A DNA stretch of 64,000 nt from assembly GCF_002750855.1 (NCBI RefSeq), contig NZ_NWUC01000008.1, forward strand, positions 1-64,000, given 5' to 3'. The notes beneath the pieces were generated by a model. The model saw nothing but the letters and a program-made list of their open reading frames with translations. It made no database searches and was not told the DNA's origin. This DNA is from Neopararhizobium haloflavum (GTDB taxonomy: Bacteria > Pseudomonadota > Alphaproteobacteria > Rhizobiales > Rhizobiaceae). Position numbers and translations under genes: made by a program. Shown piece by piece: positions 8,227 through 18,063 of this stretch (positions are counted from its first letter, which is position 1; each line of letters begins with the position of its first letter).

Positions 8227-9761
8227 TCCTCGCGCTGGCGAGCGTCGGTCTCGCCTTTCTCAGCGTGCTGGCCGTCTATGTCTACGGCATGGTGGCACGG
8301 CGTTCGCCCGGCGAACCCTCCCATGCGCTGCCGACCGACGGCGGCAAGGATACGCCGCTGGACGAACTGGTCGACGGGCTGGAGACGCCGGATCCGGACG
8401 ATACGGGCATGCTGCTGATTGCGGACAATCTGGATGCCTTCGCGGCCCGGGTCCTTTCGGCGCGCAATGCCGGGCGCAGCCTCGATCTGATCTACTATCT
8501 CTGGCACGACGATCTGACCGGCGGTCTGCTGGCGCAGGAGGTGATCGCCGCCGCCGATCGCGGCGTGCGCGTACGCCTGCTGCTGGACGATATAAACACC
8601 CGCGGCGCCGATCCGCTCTACTTCGCCCTCGACGTGCACGAGAACATCGAGGTGCGCCTTTTCAATCCGATGCGCGAGCGGGGAGGGGGCCTACGCCGGG
8701 GCATCGAGATGCTGCTTCGCCTGATGTCGATCAATCGCCGGATGCACAACAAGGCGTGGATCGCGGACGGCCGGCTGGCGATCGTCGGTGGACGCAATGT
8801 CGGCGACGAATATTTCGACGCGGCAACCACCAACTTCCGCGATCTCGATCTGTTGCTGCTCGGTGCCGCCGTGCCCGAGGCCGAACAGATATTCGATGCC
8901 TTCTGGAATTGCGGCGGCAGCGTGCCCGCCGATGCGCTGATCCGCCGTCCGAAGAATTTGGATCGTGTGAGAAATCGTTTGAGGCGGCTCGGTTCCGGCG
9001 AGAAGGCAACACCCTATCTGGGGCGCGTGCGCCGCCGGGTCTCGGTATCGCGGCTTCTTGACGATGCGGGACGGCTGCATTGGTCGCATGACGTCAGGGT
9101 GGTCACCGATCCGCCGCAGAAGGCCAATGGAGAGCTGGACGGGCGCTGGCTGACCAGCGATCTCGTTCCGGCCCTCGATGGAGGGACGAAAACGCTGCGC
9201 ATCATCTCTCCCTATTTCATTCCCGGCGCCGAAGGCCTTTCCTGGCTTGCCGGCATGGCGCAGCGGGGCATCGACATTCAGGTGCTGACGAATTCCCTTG
9301 CCGCGACCGACGTTGCAGCGGTGCACGGCGCCTACGCGCCCTATCGACCGGACCTCCTGAAGGCCGGGATCAGGCTATTCGAACTCCAGCCCTTTGCCGC
9401 GCGCAAGGGCATATCGGCGTTCGGCTCCAGAGGCGCCAGCCTGCACACCAAAGCTTTCATGGTCGACGGCAGGAAGGGGTTCATCGGCTCCTTCAATTTC
9501 GATCCCCGTTCCGTCTCTCTCAACACCGAGATGGGCGTTCTGTTCGAAAGCCCCGGCCTTGTGACCGAACTCGATGAAATTTTCGAGACGGAGACCGCGG
9601 CCGATGCAAGCTTTACGGTTAAGATCGCCGGGGACGGCCTTGCCTGGGAGGGCGAGGTGCGAGGCGTGGCGCGCAGCTATCGTCAGGAGCCGGAGGCGGG
9701 CACGGCACGCCGGCTGCTGGCCTTCATCGTCGGATGGTTGCCGATCGAGTCGCAATTATAG
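8211..9761 (+). CDS. Phospholipase D family protein (cardiolipin synthase-like)
   Basis: A 516-residue protein starting with one hydrophobic N-terminal helix (LVLILALASVGLAFLSVLAV), so probably membrane anchored. Two HKD catalytic motifs are present: HNKAWIADGRLAIVGGRN in the first half and HTKAFMVDGRKGFIGSFN in the second, the arrangement of bacterial phosphatidyltransferases and hydrolases of the PLD superfamily. It may act on phospholipids. ATG 8211 is chosen because it begins the membrane anchor; the frame is open further upstream inside the EEP gene. It is co-directional and overlapping with that gene. Confidence 0.85.
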   Translation: MRLVLILALASVGLAFLSVLAVYVYGMVARRSPGEPSHALPTDGGKDTPLDELVDGLETPDPDDTGMLLIADNLDAFAARVLSARNAGRSLDLIYYLWHDDLTGGLLAQEVIAAADRGVRVRLLLDDINTRGADPLYFALDVHENIEVRLFNPMRERGGGLRRGIEMLLRLMSINRRMHNKAWIADGRLAIVGGRNVGDEYFDAATTNFRDLDLLLLGAAVPEAEQIFDAFWNCGGSVPADALIRRPKNLDRVRNRLRRLGSGEKATPYLGRVRRRVSVSRLLDDAGRLHWSHDVRVVTDPPQKANGELDGRWLTSDLVPALDGGTKTLRIISPYFIPGAEGLSWLAGMAQRGIDIQVLTNSLAATDVAAVHGAYAPYRPDLLKAGIRLFELQPFAARKGISAFGSRGASLHTKAFMVDGRKGFIGSFNFDPRSVSLNTEMGVLFESPGLVTELDEIFETETAADASFTVKIAGDGLAWEGEVRGVARSYRQEPEAGTARRLLAFIVGWLPIESQL

Positions 9762-9827
9762 ACATTCGAGTGACCCAAGCGAACGGCGCTCTAGCTTGAG
9801 TATGCGCTGCATGCTATCGATTAATCA

Positions 9828-10928
9828 ATGGTTTACCATATCCTCGATTTTGACCTGCAACGCCTCGTATTGCCGCTCGCGCAGGCGACGGCCGAGCTGG
9901 CTCGCCTGGATGAGCGGGTGGCGCGCTCGCCTGTGCGGGAAGGATGGCTGGCGCGCAACGACTTCGCCGATGCTGTCGCGGCGCTCTGGGTCATGGGCGA
10001 TCTGGTTCACCTGGAAGATCTCGTCCTGCACGACCAGCGCATGGACAATCGCGCGCCGAGCCAGGAGCTGACGCGCGCCGCCGGCGTGCTGAGGGCGCGG
10101 CGCCGCATTGCCGGCCAGCCGCCCGACTGGGCCCTGAGCGCCGCCGGCCTAGCACATCTTCGAAACCGCTCTCCTGTCGTCCCGGTGCGCAGCGCGGATG
10201 GCGAAATCCCGCCTGCGGAAGGGGAGGGGAGCGGCAAGTCTCCTCGCCTTGACGGTGCAGACGGCGCCCTTTCGGCAGCGATCGCCGCGATGGATGCCAC
10301 GCTGGCCCGTTCGGCCGCAACGCTCGTCGCGTCGTCACCAGACCGGCGCGGGCGCGATACGCTGGTCTACGATCTCGACTGGAACGAGGACGCCCGGCTT
10401 AAGGACTGGTGCCAGATCGTCGCCGCGACGACTGCCTTGCCGCCGGTGCTGCGCGCTGCGCTGCTCATTGATGTATGGCGCGAGATCGAGGTTCTCCAGC
10501 ATGGCGGATGGCTGGGTCCGCTGCTGGTGGCGGCGTTGTTGCGCCAGGCCGGAGCGGTCACAGCGCATCTTCCCGCCTTGCATTGCGGCTTGCGGGCCGT
10601 CGAGCGCGAGAAGCGCACGGCGAAGGTGCGCACGGAAAGACTGGGCGCGCTGCTTGCTGCCATCGCCGAAATGGCTCGTCTCGGGATGAAGGAACACGAT
10701 CGTCTCGTTCTGGCAGACACCACCATGCGGCGACGGCTCAAGGGGCGGCGGGCATCCTCGCGCCTGCCGCAGTTGATTGCGCTCGTCCTCGCCCATCCCG
10801 TGGTTTCTGCGCCGATGGTGGAAAAGGCGCTCGGCGTCACCCAGCAGGGTGCCCACACGCTGATCGCCGCACTCGGCCTGCGCGAAGTGACGGGGAGGGG
10901 CCGGTTCCGCGCCTGGGGCATTCTTTAG
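9828..10928 (+). CDS. RHE_PE00001/DUF1612 family protein with C-terminal HTH
   Basis: A 366-residue protein of a family found mostly on rhizobial plasmids. The N-terminal part (WLARNDFADAVAALWVMGDLVHLEDLVLHD) resembles a Fic/DOC-associated region; the middle (RDTLVYDLDWNEDARL through DVWREIEVLQHGGWLG) is the DUF1612 part; the C-terminus (ALVLAHPVVSAPMVEKALGVTQQGAHTLIAALGLRE) reads as a helix-turn-helix. The family's function is unknown; a regulatory role is suggested by the HTH. It stands alone, 66 bases after the phospholipase gene. Confidence 0.75.
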   Translation: MVYHILDFDLQRLVLPLAQATAELARLDERVARSPVREGWLARNDFADAVAALWVMGDLVHLEDLVLHDQRMDNRAPSQELTRAAGVLRARRRIAGQPPDWALSAAGLAHLRNRSPVVPVRSADGEIPPAEGEGSGKSPRLDGADGALSAAIAAMDATLARSAATLVASSPDRRGRDTLVYDLDWNEDARLKDWCQIVAATTALPPVLRAALLIDVWREIEVLQHGGWLGPLLVAALLRQAGAVTAHLPALHCGLRAVEREKRTAKVRTERLGALLAAIAEMARLGMKEHDRLVLADTTMRRRLKGRRASSRLPQLIALVLAHPVVSAPMVEKALGVTQQGAHTLIAALGLREVTGRGRFRAWGIL

Positions 10929-11034
10929 GGCGGCGGGCTGCTTGAGGGTCTTTGGTCCGGCCGCGGCCGATCGTTGCAACCCATGATGTCCATGCCCGTT
11001 AAGTGAGTGGGGCGAGATGGAAGGGAGACTGACG

Positions 11035-11502
11035 ATGCGACATCGCACCATGCTTGCAGCGCTCATCCTGACCGGCGGGCTGGCCGTGCCGGCGCTCGCG
11101 CAGGATGAGGGCGCTGACGCTGGAGCCGAAACCGAAACGGACTGCGGACCACAGGGAACGCCTGACGCCATCTCGGCGCAATCATGGTCGATCGACCTCT
11201 TCGATGCCGACAGCACCGAAGGCGCCGGCTTCGACCTGACGATCGAACTTCAGAACGAGCTGGACGCGGGCTTGAGCGAGATCGAAGCGCGCTATTTCAT
11301 TCGCGATGCCGATGGCGGCCTCGTCACCAGCTTCCAGGTGGAGCCCGAAGCGATGCCGGGTGCCGGCGAGACGTTCGAGACGTTCAACAGTTTCCGCGAC
11401 ACCGCCGCCAGCGAGATCAACGATCCGGAAAGCGACATCGCCACCATTCTCGTTTGCACCAGTCAGGTCGTCTACGAGGATGGAAGCGAGGAGACGTTCT
11501 GA
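11035..11502 (+). CDS. Small secreted protein of unknown function
   Basis: A 155-residue protein with a clear Sec signal peptide (MRHRTMLAALILTGGLAVPALAQD) and an acidic mature part containing two cysteines. ATG 11035 is preferred over 11017 because a GGGAG site precedes it and it starts the signal peptide. The mature part reads like a beta-rich periplasmic domain (FDLTIELQNELDAGLSEIEARYF), possibly immunoglobulin-like, but I do not recognise the family. It ends 103 bases before the SorC regulator gene. Confidence 0.65.
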   Translation: MRHRTMLAALILTGGLAVPALAQDEGADAGAETETDCGPQGTPDAISAQSWSIDLFDADSTEGAGFDLTIELQNELDAGLSEIEARYFIRDADGGLVTSFQVEPEAMPGAGETFETFNSFRDTAASEINDPESDIATILVCTSQVVYEDGSEETF

Positions 11503-11605
11503 GCGGCCGCGTTTGGCCGTTGCCCTTGCCATTGGGCGCGTCTACGATAATCGCTTGGGTGGGCGGACGGCGTGTCCGTGCCGAAAGGTGATTGCGCAGG
11601 ACTGA

Positions 11606-12556
11606 ATGACGACCAATTCGAGCCGCCTGGATGACGCGGCGCGTGCCGGCTGGCTCTACTACGTCGCCGGCAACACGCAGGATCAGATCGCGCGCAAGCT
11701 CAACGTCTCGCGTCAGTCGGCGCAAAGGCTGGTCTCGCTGGCGGTATCAGAGGGTCTCGTCAAGGTTCGCATCGACCATCCGATCGCCCATTGCCTGGAA
11801 TTGGCAAGCCGGCTGAAGAGCCGCTATGGACTGGACCTTGTCGAAGTCGTTCCGAGCGATCCAGGGTCCTCGTCAACGACCGTCGGCGTTGCCGAAGCCG
11901 CCGCCGCGCAGATCGAGCAGCGGCTGAGCGGCCAGGACCCGATCATCATGGCCATCGGGACCGGGCGAACGCTGAAGGCGGCCATCGAGAAGCTGCCCTC
12001 GATGGAATGCCCGCAGCACAAGGTTGTCTCGCTCACCGGCAACATCGCCCCGGACGGCTCCGCCGCCTTCTACAACGTCGTCTTCACCATGGCCGACAAG
12101 GTCAAGTCACGCTCCTTCCCGATGCCGCTTCCGGTCATCGCCTCCTCGCAGGAGGAGCGCGCGTTGCTGCACCAGCAGCCGATGATCCAGGCGACGCTGG
12201 CGCTTTCCGCCAAGGCCGACGTCACCTTCGTCGGGATCGGCGATCTCGGGCCCAACGCGCCATTGTTCGTCGATGGCTTCATCAGCCGTGACGAACTGGC
12301 GGCATTGAACGAGGCGGGGGCGGTCGCCGAGATCGTCGGCTGGGCGATCGACGCCGGAGGCAAGACGCTCGAAGGCATCACCAACGATCGCGTCGCCTCC
12401 TCGCCCATCCCCTCGCGCAAGAGCGGGCTGGTGGTCGGCATCGCGAAGGGGCCGGCCAAACTGCCCGGCATCGCCGCGGCGCTCGCCGGCGGGCTGATCA
12501 ACGGTCTGATCACCGACGAGGAGACCGCCTCTGCGCTGATCGGCCAGGGTCAGTAG
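11606..12556 (+). CDS. SorC/DeoR-type sugar-binding transcriptional regulator
   Basis: A 316-residue SorC-family regulator. An N-terminal HTH (AGNTQDQIARKLNVSRQSAQRLVSLAVSEGLVKVRID, residues ~21-57, shown in part) is followed by a C-terminal sugar-phosphate-isomerase-like effector domain (IMAIGTGRTLKAAIEKLP, VTFVGIGDLGPNAPLF, VGIAKGPAKLPGIAAAL). These regulators respond to phosphorylated sugars or polyols. It sits 5' of and co-directional with the smo operon, and a strong inverted repeat overlaps the smo promoter, making it the probable local controller (SmoC-like). Confidence 0.85.
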   Translation: MTTNSSRLDDAARAGWLYYVAGNTQDQIARKLNVSRQSAQRLVSLAVSEGLVKVRIDHPIAHCLELASRLKSRYGLDLVEVVPSDPGSSSTTVGVAEAAAAQIEQRLSGQDPIIMAIGTGRTLKAAIEKLPSMECPQHKVVSLTGNIAPDGSAAFYNVVFTMADKVKSRSFPMPLPVIASSQEERALLHQQPMIQATLALSAKADVTFVGIGDLGPNAPLFVDGFISRDELAALNEAGAVAEIVGWAIDAGGKTLEGITNDRVASSPIPSRKSGLVVGIAKGPAKLPGIAAALAGGLINGLITDEETASALIGQGQ

Positions 12557-12567
12557 CTCGGGCGCGC

Positions 12568-12756
12568 TCAGGCAATGATCCATTCCGACCCGTGGATCGT
12601 CCTGGCCATGTCGTCGACATAGCTGGTGGCCGCCACATTCTCCTGGCTCGTCGCAAACGCGATCAAAAGATTGGGGCGCGAAGTCTGGCCGCTGGAAACG
12701 GCGCCGACCCAATAGTCGATTCGCGCTTTTCCTCCTGATCGCCGCGACGCGTGGCG
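12568..12756 (-). pseudogene. Possible gene remnant (C-terminal fragment)
   Basis: A minus-strand frame of 62 codons ends with a TGA at 12568-12570 and is closed upstream by TAA at 12757-12759, with no usable ATG. Its codon choice looks coding-like, ending in DDMARTIHGSEWIIA. It may be the 3' end of a decayed gene left between the regulator and the smo operon. The family is not recognised, and chance openness in GC-rich DNA cannot be excluded. Confidence 0.3.
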
Positions 12757-12902
12757 TTACGGGCTTGCCACGCACAAGTCCTCCGAAAGCGGTAGGTCAC
12801 CTGCGAATAGGGGCGTTGGCGGGCGTCAGTGCCTGGTCTCGACAGTCCCACGCATCATGGTCTCTGTCCCGTACTTGCTGCACTGCAGCGACGAATGGGC
12901 GT

Positions 12903-12955
12903 TGACAAATTCCACAGGCTGATGAGTAATTGCCCATGAGATAGGCATTTGCTCA
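12903..12955 (+). promoter_or_regulatory. smo operon promoter with SorC-type operator
   Basis: TTGACA at 12903-12908 (perfect -35) is followed after 17 bases by AGTAAT at 12926-12931 (-10, 4 of 6). Overlapping the -10 and the start region is an inverted repeat with arms TGAGTAATTGCC (12923-12934) and GGCATTTGCTCA (12944-12955), matching at 10 of 12 positions. An operator covering the -10 is typical for control by a SorC-type regulator, whose gene lies just upstream. Confidence 0.75.
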
Positions 12956-12996
12956 ATCTGCAGGGCCGTCACTCACGCTCATCAGGGAGGAATTTC

Positions 12997-14319
12997 ATGA
13001 GGTATCGCTCACTGCTTCTCGGCGCCTGCGCGTCGCTTGTCGCTGCATCCGGCGCCAGCGCCCAGGATGCGACGACGCTGACCATTGCGACGGTCAACAA
13101 CGGCGACATGATTCGCATGCAGGGTCTGACCGAGGATTTCACCGAACAGCATCCCGACATCCAGCTGGAATGGGTCACGCTGGAAGAGAACGTCTTGCGC
13201 CAGCGCGTGACGACCGACATCGCGACCGGCGGCGGTCAGTACGACGTCATGACGATCGGCACGTATGAAGTTCCGATCTGGGCCGAGAACGAATGGCTGC
13301 TGCCGCTCGACGGCCTTGGCGAGGACTATGACGAAGAGGATCTGATCCCGGCGATCCGCGAGGCGCTGTCGATGGACGGCACGCTCTACGCCGCTCCGTT
13401 TTATGCCGAAAGCGCAATGACGCTCTACCGCACCGACCTTTTCGAAGAGGCGGGGCTGGAGATGCCGGAAGCCCCGACATGGGACTTCATCGCCGAGGCC
13501 GCGCAGACGATCTCGGAAGCCAATGAGGACGTCTATGGCATCTGCCTGCGCGGCAAGCCGGGCTGGGGCGAGAACATGGCGTTTCTCGGCGCGATGGCGC
13601 GGTCCTACGGTGCCAACTACTTCAATGCCGACTGGCAGCCGCAATTCGACAGCGAAGGCTGGACGACGGCGGTCAACCAGTATGTCGAACTGATGACCAA
13701 TTACGGCCCTCCCGGCGCAGCCTCGAACGGCTTCAACGAGAACCTGTCGCTGTTCAACCAGGGCCGCTGCGCCATGTGGATGGACGCGACGGTCGCGGCC
13801 TCCTTCGTCTCCAACCCCGACGAGAGCCAGGTCGCCGACAGCGTCGGCTACGCGCCGTTCCCCTGCGGTATCGAGGACTGCCCGAACAGCGGCGCCAACT
13901 GGCTGTGGGCGTGGTCGCTCGCCGTACCGGCAAGCTCGCAGAAGGCGGAAGCCGCGCAGACCTTCATTTCCTGGGCGACATCGAAGGGCTATCTCGATCT
14001 CGTCGCGGAAAAGGAAGGCTGGGCCAACGTGCCGCCCGGAACGCGCACCTCGCTCTACGAAAACGAGGAATATCTGGCCGAGGCTCCGTTCGCAGAGCAG
14101 ACCCTGCAGGCTATCCAGAACGCCGATCCGTCATCGGGCGAAGACAAGCCCTATGTCGGCCTGCAATTCGCCGCGATACCGGAGTTCCAGGGTCTTGGCA
14201 CATCCGTCGGCCAGCAGATGGCAGCCGCCGTCTCCGGCAACATGACGGCCGAACAGGCCCTCCAGGCCGCGCAGCAGACCGCGGTGCGCGAAATGACGAG
14301 GGCAGGCTACATCCAGTAG
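12997..14319 (+). CDS. smoE: Polyol ABC transporter, periplasmic binding protein
   Basis: A 440-residue family 1 extracellular sugar/polyol-binding protein. The signal peptide MRYRSLLLGACASLVAASGASA is followed by the mature domain (LTIATVNNGDMIRMQGLTEDF, YDVMTIGTYEVPIWAENEWL). It resembles the sorbitol/mannitol-binding protein SmoE. ATG 12997 is chosen because it starts the signal peptide and has GGGAGG before it. It is the first gene of the smoEFGK-smoS-mtlK operon and is followed by a 13-bp stem hairpin that may raise its mRNA level over the permease genes. Confidence 0.9.
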   Translation: MRYRSLLLGACASLVAASGASAQDATTLTIATVNNGDMIRMQGLTEDFTEQHPDIQLEWVTLEENVLRQRVTTDIATGGGQYDVMTIGTYEVPIWAENEWLLPLDGLGEDYDEEDLIPAIREALSMDGTLYAAPFYAESAMTLYRTDLFEEAGLEMPEAPTWDFIAEAAQTISEANEDVYGICLRGKPGWGENMAFLGAMARSYGANYFNADWQPQFDSEGWTTAVNQYVELMTNYGPPGAASNGFNENLSLFNQGRCAMWMDATVAASFVSNPDESQVADSVGYAPFPCGIEDCPNSGANWLWAWSLAVPASSQKAEAAQTFISWATSKGYLDLVAEKEGWANVPPGTRTSLYENEEYLAEAPFAEQTLQAIQNADPSSGEDKPYVGLQFAAIPEFQGLGTSVGQQMAAAVSGNMTAEQALQAAQQTAVREMTRAGYIQ

Positions 14320-14336
14320 GGAGGTAGCCGAACCAG

Positions 14337-14373
14337 CCTCCGCCCGGCCCCCAATCCTCCGGCCGGGCGGAGG
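14337..14373 (+). terminator. Strong hairpin after smoE (attenuator or mRNA-stabilising)
   Basis: A perfect 13-bp stem, CCTCCGCCCGGCC (14337-14349) with GGCCGGGCGGAGG (14361-14373), and an 11-base loop. There is no T tract after it, so it is probably not a full terminator. Position behind a binding-protein gene suggests 3' end protection or partial attenuation. Confidence 0.7.
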
Positions 14374-14526
14374 TCTTCAGCCCGGCGCGACTGGCGCCGG
14401 CAGGGCAGGGACCAGGCATCCGGCAGGATCGATGTCCTTTCCTTCAGACCACCAGCGCGCTTCATCCATCTCCGGCAAGGTTTCCCTTTGAGGTGAAGCC
14501 TCGGCAGCAACGAGGAGGGCATCGCC

Positions 14527-15399
14527 ATGGCGACGATGCAGACAAAATCGGCAGCCCGGCTGATGATGGCGCCCGCCGTGATCGCGCTGCTTTTGTGGAT
14601 GGTCGTGCCGCTGTCGATGACGCTCTATTTCTCGACGCTGAACTACAACCTCTTCAATCCGGCACAGACGCCATTCATCGGCTTCACCAATTACAGCTTC
14701 TTTCTTTCCGATCCGGCCTTCTTCACCGCCATCCGCAATACGCTGACGCTGGTTGCCGGCGTTCTCGTCATCACGGTGGGCGGCGGGATCCTGCTGGCGC
14801 TGCTGCTCGACCAGGACTTCTACGGCGTCAACATCGTGCGCCTTCTCGCCATCGCGCCCTTCTTCGTCATGCCGACCGTGGCGGCGCTGGTCTGGAAGAA
14901 CATGATGATGAACCCGGTCTATGGGGTCATCGGCCAGTTCCTCAATTTCATCGGCGTCGGCGCGATCGACTGGTTCTCGAATGCGCCCCTGACGGCGATC
15001 ATCATCATCGTGGCCTGGCAGTGGCTGCCCTTCTCGACGCTGATCCTGCTCACCGCGCTGCAGTCGCTGTCGGAGGAGCAGAAGGAGGCCGCCGAGATGG
15101 ACGGCGCCGGCGCGCTGTCGATCTTCTGGTACATCACGCTGCCGCACATGGCGCGCGCCATCACGGTGGTGATCCTGATCCAGACCATCTTCCTCCTGTC
15201 GATCTTCGCCGAGATATATGTGACGACGAGCGGCGGGCCCGGCCTGCAGACGACGAACCTGCCTTATCTCGTCTATGCCCAGGCGCTCCTGCAGTTCGAC
15301 GTGGGGGGCGCGTCGGCCGGCGGCATCGTGGCGGTCATCCTCGCCAACATCGTCGCCTTCTTCCTCATCCGCATCATCGGCAAGAACCTGGACGCTTGA
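14527..15399 (+). CDS. smoF: Polyol ABC transporter permease
   Basis: A 290-residue inner-membrane permease with six predicted transmembrane segments. The EAA loop EEQKEAAEMDGAGALSIFWY sits in the C-terminal half, the contact site for the ATPase SmoK. It is of the MalF/UgpA class and pairs with SmoG. The start ATG 14527 follows a GAGGAGGG site. The 207-base gap to smoE holds the hairpin only. Confidence 0.9.
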   Translation: MATMQTKSAARLMMAPAVIALLLWMVVPLSMTLYFSTLNYNLFNPAQTPFIGFTNYSFFLSDPAFFTAIRNTLTLVAGVLVITVGGGILLALLLDQDFYGVNIVRLLAIAPFFVMPTVAALVWKNMMMNPVYGVIGQFLNFIGVGAIDWFSNAPLTAIIIIVAWQWLPFSTLILLTALQSLSEEQKEAAEMDGAGALSIFWYITLPHMARAITVVILIQTIFLLSIFAEIYVTTSGGPGLQTTNLPYLVYAQALLQFDVGGASAGGIVAVILANIVAFFLIRIIGKNLDA

Positions 15400-15412
15400 G
15401 GGGAGACCGACC

Positions 15413-16243
15413 ATGGCACGCGCAATCTCCACCCGCCGCAAGCTGACCTTCACCGCCATCGGCTGGGCGGTCGGCCTGCTCATCTTCTTCCCGGTGCTCT
15501 GGACGATCCTCACCTCGTTCAAGACCGAGCTCGATGCGATCTCGATCCCGCCGAAATTCCTGTTCTTCGACTGGACGCTCGAGAACTACGTGACGGTGCA
15601 GGAGCGCTCGAACTATTTCCGTTTCATGATGAATTCGATTTACCTGTCGCTCGGATCGACATTCGTCGGGCTCCTCTTCGCGATCCCCGCAGCCTGGGCG
15701 ATGGCGTTCTCGCCGACGCCGCGCACCAAGGACGTGCTCTTGTGGATGCTGTCGACCAAGATGCTGCCGGCCGTCGGCGTCCTGATCCCGATCTACCTCG
15801 TCTTTCGGGATTTCGGGCTGCTCGACAGCCGCGTCGGGCTGATCGGGGTGCTGTTCCTGATCAACCTGCCGATCATGGTCTGGATGCTCTACACCTACTT
15901 CAAGGAAATCCCCGGTGAGATCCTCGAAGCGGCGCGCATGGACGGTGCGTCGCTGAGCAAGGAGATCACCCATGTCCTGGCGCCGATGTCGGTACCGGGC
16001 ATCGCCTCCACGGTCCTGCTCTCGGTGATCCTTGCCTGGAACGAAGCGTTCTGGACGCTCAACCTGACGACGTCCGACGCGGCGCCGCTCACCACCTTCA
16101 TCGCGTCCTATTCCAGTCCGCAGGGCAACTTCTACGCCAAGCTTTCGGCGGCTTCGACGCTCGCCATCGCACCCATCCTCATTCTCGGCTGGTTCTCCCA
16201 GAAGCAGCTCGTGCGCGGCCTCACCTTCGGCGCGGTCAAATAG
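15413..16243 (+). CDS. smoG: Polyol ABC transporter permease
   Basis: A 276-residue MalG-class inner-membrane permease with the EAA loop [23 protein letters not shown] 15413 is chosen because GGGGAGAC precedes it and the protein begins just before its first membrane helix; the frame is open upstream inside smoF. It forms the transmembrane dimer with SmoF. The gap to smoF is 13 bases, consistent with one operon. Confidence 0.92.
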   Translation: MARAISTRRKLTFTAIGWAVGLLIFFPVLWTILTSFKTELDAISIPPKFLFFDWTLENYVTVQERSNYFRFMMNSIYLSLGSTFVGLLFAIPAAWAMAFSPTPRTKDVLLWMLSTKMLPAVGVLIPIYLVFRDFGLLDSRVGLIGVLFLINLPIMVWMLYTYFKEIPGEILEAARMDGASLSKEITHVLAPMSVPGIASTVLLSVILAWNEAFWTLNLTTSDAAPLTTFIASYSSPQGNFYAKLSAASTLAIAPILILGWFSQKQLVRGLTFGAVK

Positions 16244-16253
16244 GAGACCAGAC

Positions 16254-17251
<998 letters not shown>

Positions 17252-17255
<4 letters not shown>

Positions 17256-18025
17256 AGCGGCTTGCCGGCAAATCCGCTCTCGTGACGGGATCGGCGCGCG
17301 GCATCGGCCGGGCGTTCGCCGAGGCGTATGTCGCCGAAGGCGCAACGGTGGCGATCGCCGACATCGACCTTGAGCGTGCGACCTCGACGGCCGAGGACCT
17401 CGGGGCGAACGCCTATGCGGTCGCACTCGACGTGACCGACCAGGCGTCGATCGACGCGGCCGTCGCGGCGGTCAGGAAGAGGGCAGGGGGGATCGACATC
17501 CTCGTCAACAACGCCGCGATCTTTGACCTTTCGCCATTCGTCGATATTTCACGCGAAAGCTATGCGCGCGTCTTTCAGATCAATGTCGAAGGCACGCTCT
17601 TCATGATGCAGGCCGTCGCCCGCTCGATGATTGCGCGCGGCAAGGGCGGCAGGATCATCAACATGGCCAGCCAGGCGGGCCGGCGCGGCGAGCCGCTCGT
17701 TGCCGTCTACTGCGCGTCCAAGGCGGCGGTGATCAGCCTGACGCAGTCAGCAGGGCTCGACCTCATCCGCCACGGCATCAACGTCAACGCCATCGCTCCA
17801 GGCGTCGTGGACGGCGAGCACTGGGATGGCGTCGACGCGCTCTTCGCGCGCCATGAGAATCGCCCGCTGGGCGAGAAGAAACGTCTGGTCGGCGAGGCGG
17901 TGCCGTTCGGCCGCATGGGCACGGCGGCCGACCTGACCGGCATGGCGATCTTTCTCGCCGGCCCCGAAAGCGAATACGTCGTTGCCCAGACCTACAATGT
18001 CGACGGCGGCAACTGGATGAGCTGA
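17252..18025 (+). CDS. smoS: Sorbitol (D-glucitol) dehydrogenase, SDR family
   Basis: A 257-residue short-chain dehydrogenase with the NAD-binding motif TGSARGIG near residue 11, NNAA, and the active-site YCASK near residue 153. The SmoS subfamily oxidises sorbitol to fructose (and galactitol to tagatose) with NAD. Position between smoK and mtlK in a polyol operon supports this. It is translationally coupled to smoK through ATGA. Specificity for sorbitol versus another polyol is inferred from the context. Confidence 0.85.
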
Positions 18026-18063
18026 GCGCGTGGCCCGCGTGCCGGCGAAAGGACCGATAGGAA

